DNA of 10,740 bases from an uncultured Eubacteriales bacterium (GTDB lineage: Bacteria > Bacillota > Clostridia > Oscillospirales > UBA644), in the NCBI GenBank assembly GCA_934481505.1, contig CAKSPP010000032.1:1-10740 (forward strand), in the 5' to 3' direction. Positions 1-7,854 of this stretch are shown piece by piece. How positions within the stretch are numbered: the first letter of the stretch is position 1; each line of letters begins with the position of its first letter. The position numbers and the translations under genes are program-made. The notes beneath the pieces were generated by a model. The model saw nothing but the letters and a program-made list of their open reading frames with translations. It had not been told where the DNA came from and did no database searches.

Positions 1-1617
1 GTCCACTATTGCGAATTCAAAAATCCGAAAGATCAGATTTACAGCGAAATGTATCCCGAATTTGCCAAAGTTGAAGAAATGGGCGAAAACAAAAACAACG
101 ATCCGAGCATCTATTTTATGTGCGAATACGCTCATTCCATGGGCATAGGCCCCGGCTCCTTTAAGGAATATATGGATCTTGTCTATAAATATCCGCGGAT
201 TGTCGGCGGCTGCGTCTGGGAATGGTGCGACCACGCAAAAGGCGTTAAAAACCCCGACGGTTCCGTAAATTACCTTTACGGCGGCGACAACGGCGACTGG
301 CCGAATAACGGAAACTTCTGCTGCGACGGAATTGTGCTTCCCGACAGAAGTTTTTCGACGGGGGCATACGAAATGAAAGAGGCTTACGCTCCTTTCAGAA
401 CCAATCTTGAAAACGGTGTTTTCGAAATAGAAAACGTTCTCGATTTCACAAATGCAAAAGAATATACTTTCCGCTGGGTTCACACCGTCGACGGCGTTGA
501 AAAAGAAAAAGGCGAATTTTCGCTTGAAATTCCGCCGCATAAAAAAGCTGAATTCCGTCTTCCCGAATTTGCCGACGAAAAAGCGATAATTTCCGCCGTT
601 GATATTTCCTATATAAGAATTGCGGACGGCGAAAACTGCGGCGGCAAATCGTTTGCGATAAAAACCTCCGCTCCGACTTTTTCGGAATGCCGAGTACCTC
701 TTACCGTAACCGAAAACGGAAATTATATAGAATTTTCTTCCGACCTTTTCTCGGCGAAATTCTCTCTTGCCGACGGAACGTTCGTAAGCTATAAAAAAGA
801 CGGCGTCGAGCTTCTCAAAGAGGGCTACGTCGACGGCTGGGAAATAGGCAAGGGAACAAGCCTCTTTACCTACGGACCGCGTCTCGGAATCCGCCGTGCA
901 ATGACCGATAACGATATCTTTATCATGCAGACCGACGAATTCGGCGACGATAAGGTATGGAATAAGATAAACACCGCCGAAATAACGGAAAAGAGCGAGG
1001 TTTCGGCAAAAATTTCAGTCACCGGAAACCTCGGCTGCCCGATGCACACCGTAGCGTACATTTTTGATCAGACTTTCACCGTTTACGGCGACGGCAGAAT
1101 AGAGATATATTCTCATATCAAACCGGGCGAACGCGAAAAACACGCGTTTTTGGGCAGAGTAGGCCTCCGTTTTTCAATGCCGAAAGCGTTTGAAAATGTC
1201 CGCTGGCTCGGTCTCGGAAAACGCGAAAACTATTCCGATTTCCGCCTTTCCGCAAGATACGGACAGTTTGAAAGCACGATAACCGACCTCGGCGGCTTCT
1301 ATATAAAGCCCCAGGAATGCGGCAACCGTTCCGAATGTCGAGTCGCAAGTATAACCGACGGCGACGGCTGCGGCTTTGAAATAACAGGCGACGGCTTTAA
1401 TTTCGGCGGCAGACACGCAACAATAGAAGAAGTTTCCGCCTGCAAACACCATTTCGAGGTTCCGTCGTCCGACCTTACCGAAGTTTATGTCGACGGCTTT
1501 ATGTCGGGACTCGGCAGCAATTCCTGCGGTCCGAGACCTTTACCCGAATATATTCTCGACGGAAATAAGGAGTATTCCTTTACAGTAACTCTCCGCGGCA
1601 TTTCCAAACGGAGATAA
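1..1617 (+). CDS. lacZ: Beta-galactosidase, GH2 LacZ type, C-terminal part (5' end outside window)
   Basis: The frame is open from base 1, so this is the last 538 residues of a longer protein; full LacZ-type enzymes are about 1000 residues. It hydrolyses terminal beta-D-galactosides such as lactose, probably in the cytoplasm. The end of the catalytic TIM barrel is visible: CEYAHSMG holds the nucleophile Glu (bases 124-126, Glu537 of E. coli LacZ), followed by GGCVWEWCDH and a YGGDNGDWPN segment. The C-terminal Bgal_small_N domain follows, recognised by RAMTDND (about 895-915), KRENYSD, KPQECGNRSECR and the end motif GLGSNSCGPRPLPEY. Departures from E. coli LacZ are Asp for Asn604 (bases 325-327), RAM for the usual RAP before TDND, and Cys for Trp999 (bases 1525-1527). 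Pyk starts 11 bp downstream. The family is certain; galactosidase specificity is inferred, and an EbgA-like or other GH2 galactosidase is possible. Confidence 0.93.
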   Translation, partial: VHYCEFKNPKDQIYSEMYPEFAKVEEMGENKNNDPSIYFMCEYAHSMGIGPGSFKEYMDLVYKYPRIVGGCVWEWCDHAKGVKNPDGSVNYLYGGDNGDWPNNGNFCCDGIVLPDRSFSTGAYEMKEAYAPFRTNLENGVFEIENVLDFTNAKEYTFRWVHTVDGVEKEKGEFSLEIPPHKKAEFRLPEFADEKAIISAVDISYIRIADGENCGGKSFAIKTSAPTFSECRVPLTVTENGNYIEFSSDLFSAKFSLADGTFVSYKKDGVELLKEGYVDGWEIGKGTSLFTYGPRLGIRRAMTDNDIFIMQTDEFGDDKVWNKINTAEITEKSEVSAKISVTGNLGCPMHTVAYIFDQTFTVYGDGRIEIYSHIKPGEREKHAFLGRVGLRFSMPKAFENVRWLGLGKRENYSDFRLSARYGQFESTITDLGGFYIKPQECGNRSECRVASITDGDGCGFEITGDGFNFGGRHATIEEVSACKHHFEVPSSDLTEVYVDGFMSGLGSNSCGPRPLPEYILDGNKEYSFTVTLRGISKRR

Positions 1618-1628
1618 AGGAGCAAAAA

Positions 1629-3041
1629 ATGAGAAAAACCAAAATAATCTGCACGATAGGCCCCGCGTCAAACACCGAAAAGACGATAAGAGAACTTTGC
1701 CTTAACGGAATGAACGTCGCCCGCCTGAACTTTTCGCACGGAACCCACGAAGACCATAAAAAGGTTATGGATATAATCAAAAAGGTCAGAACCGAACTCG
1801 ACGTTCCCGTCGCGATAATGCTCGACACAAAAGGTCCCGAATACCGTATAAAAACTTTTAAGGACGGCAAAGTCACCTTAAAAGAGGGCGACCGCTTTAT
1901 CTTCACCGTCGACGATATCGTCGGCGACGAAACCCGCGTTTCTGTAAACTATTCGGGACTTATAAACGATGTCAAAAAAGGTGATACGATCCTATTAAAT
2001 AACGGACTTATGGCGTTCACCGTCGACGAAGTTAAAGGTAATGACATCATAACTACCGTAAAAGTCGGGGGAGAAACCTCAAACAGAAAAAGCATGAGTT
2101 TCCCGAACAAGGTTCTCAATCAGGAGTATCTGAGCGAACAGGATAAAAGCGATATTCTCTTCGGAATAGAAAACGATGTCGACTATATCGCCTGTTCCTT
2201 TGTTTCCCGCAAAAAAGACCTTGAAGACCTCACCGCGTTCATGAAGGAAAACGGCGGCGGAGATATCGGAATTATCGCCAAAATCGAAAACCAGCCGGGC
2301 GTCGACAATATCGAAGAAATTTGCGAACTCTGCGAAGGAATTATGATAGGCAGGGGAGACATGGGCGTTGAAATTCCGTTTGAAGCTCTTCCCGCAATTC
2401 AGAAAAAACTCATAACCAAATGCCGTCTTCTCGGAAAAAGAGTTATAACAGCGACCGAAATGCTCGAATCGATGATTCAGAATCCGAGACCGACGAGAGC
2501 CGAAATTTCAGATGTTGCAAACGCCGTTTACGACGGAACGAGTGCGATAATGCTTTCGGGAGAGAGTGCTGCCGGAAAATATCCGGTCGAAGCTCTCAAA
2601 ACCATGGCGAAAATCGCCGAAGAAACCGAGAAAAACATCGATTATAAAGAGGTTTTCGGAACTTCCGAATTCAAAATTTCAAGCACCGTCGACGCGATAA
2701 GCCACGCCACCTGCGGAATGGCTATCGACGTAAAGGCAAAGGCGATTGTCGCCTGCACCCGTTCGGGGCTCACCGCAAGAATGATCTCCCGTTTCCGCTG
2801 TCCCTGTGACATAATAGGGCTTGCGACTTCCGAAAAAACGCTCCGGAAGCTTGCTCTTTCGTGGGGAATTATTCCTCTTCTCTGTGAAACTTTGCCGTCG
2901 ACCGAGGTTCTTTTCTATACCGCGGCTCAGAAAGCAAAAAAGGCTCTCAATCTTAAAGAGGGCGACAAAATAGTCATAACCGGCGGAATCACGAACGGCG
3001 AATCGGGCAACACGAACCTTATAAAAATAGAAAGAATATAA
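1629..3041 (+). CDS. pyk: Pyruvate kinase
   Basis: Converts phosphoenolpyruvate and ADP to pyruvate and ATP, the final step of glycolysis, in the cytosol. The 470 residues match the standard length, without the extra PEP-utiliser domain seen in Bacillus enzymes. Visible motifs are NFSHGT (Asn34, Ser36) and LDTKGPE (Asp66, Thr67, Glu71), which are the potassium and PEP-site residues. IIAKIEN carries the catalytic Lys218 and metal ligand Glu220, GRGDMGVEIP carries Asp244, and TATEMLESM carries Thr275. The B domain (about 75-165) has Asn124-Asn125 where most family members have an Asp-Asp pair. The C-terminal domain starts near residue 340. Glu71 (Glu117 in rabbit muscle numbering) predicts potassium dependence, although position 74 (rabbit 120) is Ile instead of Thr. 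The ATG follows AAAGGAG at 1617-1623, which overlaps the upstream stop. It lies 11 bp after lacZ and 2 bp before tex, so cotranscription is likely. Confidence 0.98.
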   Translation: MRKTKIICTIGPASNTEKTIRELCLNGMNVARLNFSHGTHEDHKKVMDIIKKVRTELDVPVAIMLDTKGPEYRIKTFKDGKVTLKEGDRFIFTVDDIVGDETRVSVNYSGLINDVKKGDTILLNNGLMAFTVDEVKGNDIITTVKVGGETSNRKSMSFPNKVLNQEYLSEQDKSDILFGIENDVDYIACSFVSRKKDLEDLTAFMKENGGGDIGIIAKIENQPGVDNIEEICELCEGIMIGRGDMGVEIPFEALPAIQKKLITKCRLLGKRVITATEMLESMIQNPRPTRAEISDVANAVYDGTSAIMLSGESAAGKYPVEALKTMAKIAEETEKNIDYKEVFGTSEFKISSTVDAISHATCGMAIDVKAKAIVACTRSGLTARMISRFRCPCDIIGLATSEKTLRKLALSWGIIPLLCETLPSTEVLFYTAAQKAKKALNLKEGDKIVITGGITNGESGNTNLIKIERI

Positions 3042-3043
3042 AA

Positions 3044-5215
3044 ATGGAAACTATTACCCAAATTATCGCAGCCGAACTCGGCAAAAGCGAAAAACACGTT
3101 GAAAATGTAATAAACCTTATCGACGAGGGCAATACAATTCCGTTCATTGCAAGATACCGTAAAGAAATGCACGGAACAATGGACGACACCACTCTCCGAA
3201 CTCTCGCCGACAGGCTCACCTATCTTCGCAATCTGCAAACACGCCGCGACGAAGTGAAAAATTCGATAGAGGGGCAGGGAAAACTCACCGAAGAGCTTTC
3301 CGCCGCAATCGACGCCGCGAAAACGCTTTCGGAGGTCGAAGACCTTTACCGTCCGTATAAACAGAAGAGAAAAACGAGAGCTACCGTCGCAAAAGATAAG
3401 GGGCTTGAACCTCTCGCTCTTCTTATTTTCGGGCAGGATAAAAACACCGTCGGAATAGAGAAAACCGCCGAAGAATATATAAACGAAGAAAAAGGCGTGC
3501 TTTCGGCTGACGAAGCTCTTTCGGGAGCAATGGATATAATTGCCGAAACGGTTTCGGATAACGCCGAAATAAGAAAAGACCTGCGTGCTTTCTTTATGAA
3601 AGAGGGGCTTATTTCGTCGGCTGCCGCAAAGGAAGACGAAGATTCGGTCTACCGCCTTTATTACGAATTCGAAAGACCCGTTCCGAAGCTTGTAGGTCAT
3701 CAGATTTTGGCTCTCAACAGAGGCGAAAGAGAAGAATTTCTGAAAGTTTCGCTTTCGGTCGACCGCGAAAAAGCTCTCGGAATTATTTCAAGACATATCC
3801 TCGGCGACGAATGTGAAGCGACAAAATATGTTGTCGCCGCCGCGGAAGACGCCTATGACAGACTTATCTTCCCGTCGCTTGAAAGAGAAACGAGAAACAC
3901 CCTTACCGAAAGTGCGGACGAGGGAGCGATAAAGACCTTTGCCCTTAACTTAAAGCCGCTTTTGTTGCAGCCGCCCGTCAAAGGAAACGTCACTCTCGGC
4001 TTTGACCCCGCTTATCGAACGGGCTGCAAGCTCGCGGTCGTCGACGGTACGGGAAAGGTGCTTGCGACCTCGGTTATTTATCCCACGCCGCCGCATAACA
4101 AAATCGAAGAGTCGAAAGCGACCCTCAAAAAACTCATTGAAAAATACAATATAACGAATATCGCGATAGGTAACGGCACCGCGTCCCGCGAAAGCGAAAA
4201 CTTCGTTTCGGAATTGCTGCGTGAAATCCCACAAAAAGTTACATATATGGTCGTTTCCGAAGCCGGAGCGTCGGTCTATTCCGCTTCTCCCTTGGGAGCC
4301 GCCGAATTTCCCGATTTCGATGTTTCTCTGCGTTCCGCCGTGTCGATTGCAAGAAGACTCCAAGACCCTCTTGCCGAGCTTGTAAAAATCGACCCGAAAG
4401 CCATAGGCGTCGGACAGTATCAGCACGATATGCCGCAGAAACGCCTCGGCGAAGCCCTTGACGGCGTGGTCGAAGACTGCGTAAACTCGGTAGGTGCAGA
4501 CCTCAACACAGCCTCTCCCTCTCTTCTTTCGAGAGTTTCGGGGCTTAACGGAACCATAGCGAAAAATATTGTTGCGTACCGCGACGAAAACGGAGCTTTC
4601 ACCACCCGCCGCCAGCTTCTCAAAGTTTCGAAGCTCGGACCCAAGGCGTTTGAGCAGAGTGCGGGATTTTTAAGAGTTCCCGAAAGCAAAAACGTGCTTG
4701 ACAATACCTCCGTCCACCCCGAAAGCTACAAGGCTGCGGAAAAACTTCTCGAAATCTGCGGTTACACCCTTTCGGACGTCTCGGCAGGCAAAATTTCCGA
4801 TCTTGAAAGCAGAGTTTCAAAAGCGGGCAAAAAGACCGTCGCCGAAGAGTGCGGAGTAGGCGTTCCGACCCTTGACGACCTCATAAAGGAACTTATGAAA
4901 CCAGGAAGAGACCCCAGAGACGAACTGCCGCCTCCCTTAATGAGAGCCGCCGCAATGGAAATTTCCGACCTTGTTCCGGGAACCGTTGTTATGGGAACGG
5001 TAAGAAATGTCGTCGATTTCGGTGCGTTTGTCGATATCGGCGTTCATCAGGACGGACTTGTCCATATTTCCCGAATCTGCAATAAATTCATAAAACACCC
5101 GTCGGAAGTTCTTTCGGTCGGCGATGTCGTAAAAGTCGTCGTTCTGGAAGCCGACGCCGCAAAGAAAAGAATTTCACTTTCTATAAAAGACGTTCCGTCG
5201 GAGGCAGGAAAATGA
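3044..5215 (+). CDS. tex: Tex family S1 RNA-binding protein
   Basis: A cytosolic nucleic-acid-binding protein related to eukaryotic Spt6. Tex proteins bind RNA or single-stranded nucleic acid and affect transcription and gene expression, but their exact bacterial role is poorly settled. The 723 residues match the family. The order is a helical N-terminal Tex domain (start to about 190; IPFIARYRKE at 32-41, EDLYRPYK at 99-106), then a YqgF/RNase H-like domain (about 315-440; GFDPAYRTGCKLAVVD at 319-334, AIGNGTASRE at 374-383). Helix-hairpin-helix repeats follow (about 480-545; SLLSRVSGLNG, LGPKAFEQSAGF), and last an S1 domain (about 641-715; GTVRNVVDFGAFVDIG). ATG 3044 is 2 nt after the pyk stop and lacks a strong Shine-Dalgarno sequence, suggesting coupled translation. 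The stop overlaps the ade start as ATGA. Nothing is truncated. Confidence 0.97.
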   Translation: METITQIIAAELGKSEKHVENVINLIDEGNTIPFIARYRKEMHGTMDDTTLRTLADRLTYLRNLQTRRDEVKNSIEGQGKLTEELSAAIDAAKTLSEVEDLYRPYKQKRKTRATVAKDKGLEPLALLIFGQDKNTVGIEKTAEEYINEEKGVLSADEALSGAMDIIAETVSDNAEIRKDLRAFFMKEGLISSAAAKEDEDSVYRLYYEFERPVPKLVGHQILALNRGEREEFLKVSLSVDREKALGIISRHILGDECEATKYVVAAAEDAYDRLIFPSLERETRNTLTESADEGAIKTFALNLKPLLLQPPVKGNVTLGFDPAYRTGCKLAVVDGTGKVLATSVIYPTPPHNKIEESKATLKKLIEKYNITNIAIGNGTASRESENFVSELLREIPQKVTYMVVSEAGASVYSASPLGAAEFPDFDVSLRSAVSIARRLQDPLAELVKIDPKAIGVGQYQHDMPQKRLGEALDGVVEDCVNSVGADLNTASPSLLSRVSGLNGTIAKNIVAYRDENGAFTTRRQLLKVSKLGPKAFEQSAGFLRVPESKNVLDNTSVHPESYKAAEKLLEICGYTLSDVSAGKISDLESRVSKAGKKTVAEECGVGVPTLDDLIKELMKPGRDPRDELPPPLMRAAAMEISDLVPGTVVMGTVRNVVDFGAFVDIGVHQDGLVHISRICNKFIKHPSEVLSVGDVVKVVVLEADAAKKRISLSIKDVPSEAGK

Positions 5216-6942
5216 TTGAAAACGAAACAATGAAAGAAAGGGTCGCAAGAAAACTTCCCGGCAAAGAAAAGGCGATTGCCGTCGCCGCAGGCAGGGAAAA
5301 AGCCGATCTTGTCTTAAAAAACGCTTCTTTTGTAAATGTATTTTCAAATGAAATGCAAACCGCGGATATCGCGATTTCGGGCGGTCTTATCGTCGGAATA
5401 GGGGAGTACGACGGCAAAACCGAATACGACGTATCCGGAAAAATCGTTTCTCCCGGATTTATCGACGCGCATATCCACCTTGAAAGTGCGATTGTTTCTC
5501 CGACGGAATTCGCGAAAGCGACCGTCCCACACGGAACGACAACCGTCATCTGCGACCCTCATGAGATAGCAAATGTTATGGGAACCGACGGCATCGGCTA
5601 TATGCTCGAAGCGACCGAGGGGCTTCCCGTCGACGTTCATTTCATGCTGCCGTCCTGCGTACCCGCAACGCCCGAAGACGAAAGCGGAGCGGTGCTTACA
5701 TATGAAGACCTCGACCCGTATTTCGATAATTTCAGGGTTCTCGGTCTTGCCGAAATGATGAACTTTGTCGGAGTTGTCGCAGGAGACACGGCGACCGTTT
5801 CTAAAATTCTTACGTCGCAGGGACATCACAAAAAAATCGACGGACACGCCCCCGATCTTACGGGAAAAGACTTAAACGCCTATATCGCCGCAGGGGTTTA
5901 TTCCGACCATGAGTGCCATAATATAGAAAACGCACTCGAAAAACTCCGTCTCGGTCAGTTTATAATGATAAGAGAGGGAACCGCCGCGAAAAACCTTACG
6001 GCTCTTATGCCGCTACTGAACGGAAAATATGCGTCCCGCTGCATGTTCTGCACCGACGATAAACACCCGAACGATCTTCTTTGCGACGGTCATATCGACA
6101 GTATCGTAAGAAAAGCCGTCAGAATGGGAGCAGATCCGATAGTTGCCCTGAAAGTCGCAACCCATAACGCCGCAAGATACTTCCTTATGAATAATAAAGG
6201 AGCGATAGCTCCCGGATATCTTGCCGATATAATCGTTATGGATAACCTTACCGATTTCAATGTCGAGACCGTTTTCAAAAAAGGAAAACTCGTTTACGAC
6301 AAAGACGGCGTAAAACCGTTTGTTTCCCCGAAAATCGATAAAAATCTTCTCGAAAAAGCCGAAAATTCGTTCTGTCTGCCGAAAGTCTCGGCAAAAGATT
6401 TCAAAAACGAAAAGCCTCTCGGTCTTATCGGTCTTGTCAAGGGCGAAATATATTCCGAAAATCTCGGAAAAGCCGAAAAAATCGACGTCGAAAACGATAT
6501 TTTGAAAATTGCCGTTGTCGAACGCCATAAAAACACCGGTCATATCGGTGTCGGCTTTATAAAGGGCTACGGGCTTAAAAAAGGAGCTGTCGCCACTTCC
6601 GTCGCTCACGATTCCCATAATATAATAGTTGTCGGAGCGGACGAAGAGTCAATGGCAAAGGCGGTTTCCGTTTTGGTTGAGCAAAAAGGCGGAATAGTCG
6701 TTTACGACGGCGAAAAAACCGTTGCGACTCTGCCGTTTGAAATTGCCGGTCTTATGACCGACAGACCCCTTGTCGATGTAAACGAAGACCTCGAAAACGC
6801 GAAGAAAGAGGCGAAAAACCTCGGCGTTTCGGCGGATATCGACCCGTTTATGACTCTTTCATTTATGTCGCTTCCCGTTATTCCGTCGCTGCGAATAACC
6901 ACCAAAGGTGTATTTGATGTTTCCGAATGGAAATATATATAA
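5212..6942 (+). CDS. ade: Adenine deaminase
   Basis: A metal-dependent amidohydrolase that deaminates adenine to hypoxanthine and ammonia in purine salvage, in the cytosol. The 576 residues are close to E. coli AdeC (588). The metal-site motifs run in order: HIHLES (His87, His89), CDPHEIANVMG (115-125), LAEMMNF (Glu181), DGHAP (His212), SDHE (His233) and CTDD (Asp282). The barrel ends near residue 345 with the amidohydrolase signature GAIAPGYLADIIVMD. The C-terminal AdeC-specific domain carries VAHDSHN (464-470) and SFMSLPVIPSL (550-560). ATG 5212 overlaps the tex stop by 4 bp and has GGAGG at 5200-5204, 7 nt upstream; the in-frame ATG at 5230 lacks such a site. The overlap implies translational coupling with tex. 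The zinc-ribbon gene starts 13 bp after the stop. All key residues appear intact. Confidence 0.97.
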   Translation: MIENETMKERVARKLPGKEKAIAVAAGREKADLVLKNASFVNVFSNEMQTADIAISGGLIVGIGEYDGKTEYDVSGKIVSPGFIDAHIHLESAIVSPTEFAKATVPHGTTTVICDPHEIANVMGTDGIGYMLEATEGLPVDVHFMLPSCVPATPEDESGAVLTYEDLDPYFDNFRVLGLAEMMNFVGVVAGDTATVSKILTSQGHHKKIDGHAPDLTGKDLNAYIAAGVYSDHECHNIENALEKLRLGQFIMIREGTAAKNLTALMPLLNGKYASRCMFCTDDKHPNDLLCDGHIDSIVRKAVRMGADPIVALKVATHNAARYFLMNNKGAIAPGYLADIIVMDNLTDFNVETVFKKGKLVYDKDGVKPFVSPKIDKNLLEKAENSFCLPKVSAKDFKNEKPLGLIGLVKGEIYSENLGKAEKIDVENDILKIAVVERHKNTGHIGVGFIKGYGLKKGAVATSVAHDSHNIIVVGADEESMAKAVSVLVEQKGGIVVYDGEKTVATLPFEIAGLMTDRPLVDVNEDLENAKKEAKNLGVSADIDPFMTLSFMSLPVIPSLRITTKGVFDVSEWKYI

Positions 6943-6947
6943 GGAGG
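6941..6947 (+). promoter_or_regulatory. Strong ribosome binding site overlapping the ade stop
   Basis: AAGGAGG begins in the TAA stop of ade and sits 8 nt before ATG 6956. It decides the start of the zinc-ribbon gene: the in-frame ATGs at 6908 and 6917 lie inside ade and have no such site. Confidence 0.85.
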
Positions 6948-6955
6948 AAAATAAT

Positions 6956-7807
6956 ATGTTTTGTAAAAACTGCGGAGCACCCGTCGACGACGGTGCAAAG
7001 TTCTGCAAAAACTGCGGAGGCAAAGTTGCCGAAGAAGTAAAAGTCGAAGAACCCGTAACCGAAGAAGTCAAGGTTGAACCTGCGACAGTTACCGTTACCG
7101 AAACCGCTTCTTCGAACTCCGTAAAAGCCAAACTCGAAGAAATTCTTTCGGGTTCGATGTTCTTAACTCTTGCAATTCTCATTTCCGCGTCGGCTCTTTT
7201 CAGTCTTGCTGCCAAAAAAATAAACCTGATTACGATTCTTTTTACCGTCTTTGCCTGGATGGCATACGCCGCCGCAAAGAAAAACGCACTTCAAACATCT
7301 CACATGAGAAATATAAGCGGAATGTTCTGTGCCGTTAAGGTCTTGATTTGGGTCGGTGTCGGCTGTCTCGGCTTTCTCGGAATTCTGACTCTTATCTTCG
7401 GTTCTGCTATCGGAACAAGTCTTATCAATGCCTTAAACCGCGTTTCCGGCTCGTCTTTGAATCTTGTTTATGCGGCTTACGGCAGTGCAACCATTTCCGT
7501 TATTATCTTTGTTGCAATTCTTCTTGTGATTGCCATGCTTATCGTAATGAACCTCGGTTTTATAACCATGCATAAATTCTTCAAGTCTCTTTATCAGAGC
7601 CTTGATTCGGGCGTTTATTCTCTCGAAAAAGCAAAAGCCGCTTCAAGCTGGAGCCTTGTGTTCGGTATCTTTTCCGGTATCGGAGCTCTCGGCTCTTTGG
7701 GGTCGGTCAAATCTTTCCAGACATTTGTCGCCGCAGGCTCAATTGCCGTAGTTTTCATTCTTCTTTACATAATGATAAAGAATTTTGCGGCTGTTGAAGA
7801 TAAATAA
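6956..7807 (+). CDS. Zinc-ribbon multi-pass membrane protein of unknown function
   Basis: A 283-residue protein that I cannot assign to a named function. It opens with a short double-CxxC zinc ribbon (Cys3, Cys6, Cys17, Cys20) in which FCKNCG occurs twice (2-7 and 16-21), as is usual for small bacterial zinc-ribbon domains. Next comes an acidic, Val-rich linker (about 25-50) containing EEVKVE twice, ten residues apart. About six hydrophobic segments follow, near 68-85, 90-107, 122-150, 178-205, 232-249 and 255-275. There is no signal peptide, so the ribbon probably faces the cytoplasm. No catalytic motif is visible. It is the last gene of the plus-strand operon, 13 bp after ade, with the terminator 19 bp downstream. 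Such proteins are common in Clostridia; a role in membrane regulation or protein assembly would be a guess. The gene call is firm, the function open. Confidence 0.9.
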   Translation: MFCKNCGAPVDDGAKFCKNCGGKVAEEVKVEEPVTEEVKVEPATVTVTETASSNSVKAKLEEILSGSMFLTLAILISASALFSLAAKKINLITILFTVFAWMAYAAAKKNALQTSHMRNISGMFCAVKVLIWVGVGCLGFLGILTLIFGSAIGTSLINALNRVSGSSLNLVYAAYGSATISVIIFVAILLVIAMLIVMNLGFITMHKFFKSLYQSLDSGVYSLEKAKAASSWSLVFGIFSGIGALGSLGSVKSFQTFVAAGSIAVVFILLYIMIKNFAAVEDK

Positions 7808-7825
7808 AAACTTGATAATACAGAG

Positions 7826-7854
7826 AACCGCGATGATTTTTCATCGCGGTTTTT
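7826..7854 (+). terminator. Rho-independent terminator of the lacZ-pyk-tex-ade-zinc-ribbon operon
   Basis: A perfect 11-bp stem (7826-7836 pairing with 7841-7851, GC-rich in its lower half) with a TTTT loop is followed by a short T run ending at 7854. It lies 19 bp after the zinc-ribbon stop. The opposing spoVT stop codon (7853-7855) overlaps the T run, so the same hairpin also follows spoVT on the minus strand. On that strand the tract after the stem is not T-rich, so termination there is probably weaker. Confidence 0.9.

Noticed and set aside
2927..3700. A 257-codon minus-strand open frame over the pyk/tex junction
   Set aside because: It runs antisense to two clearly conserved genes, has low-complexity Phe/Arg-rich content and no ribosome binding site; it is a by-product of the codon bias.
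6013..6618. A 201-codon minus-strand open frame inside ade
   Set aside because: It is antisense to conserved adenine deaminase sequence and has no recognisable domain.
6908..6955. A longer N-terminus for the zinc-ribbon protein
   Set aside because: The extension overlaps ade in another frame, lacks a ribosome binding site and is followed by a perfect site for ATG 6956; zinc-ribbon proteins normally begin just before the first Cys.
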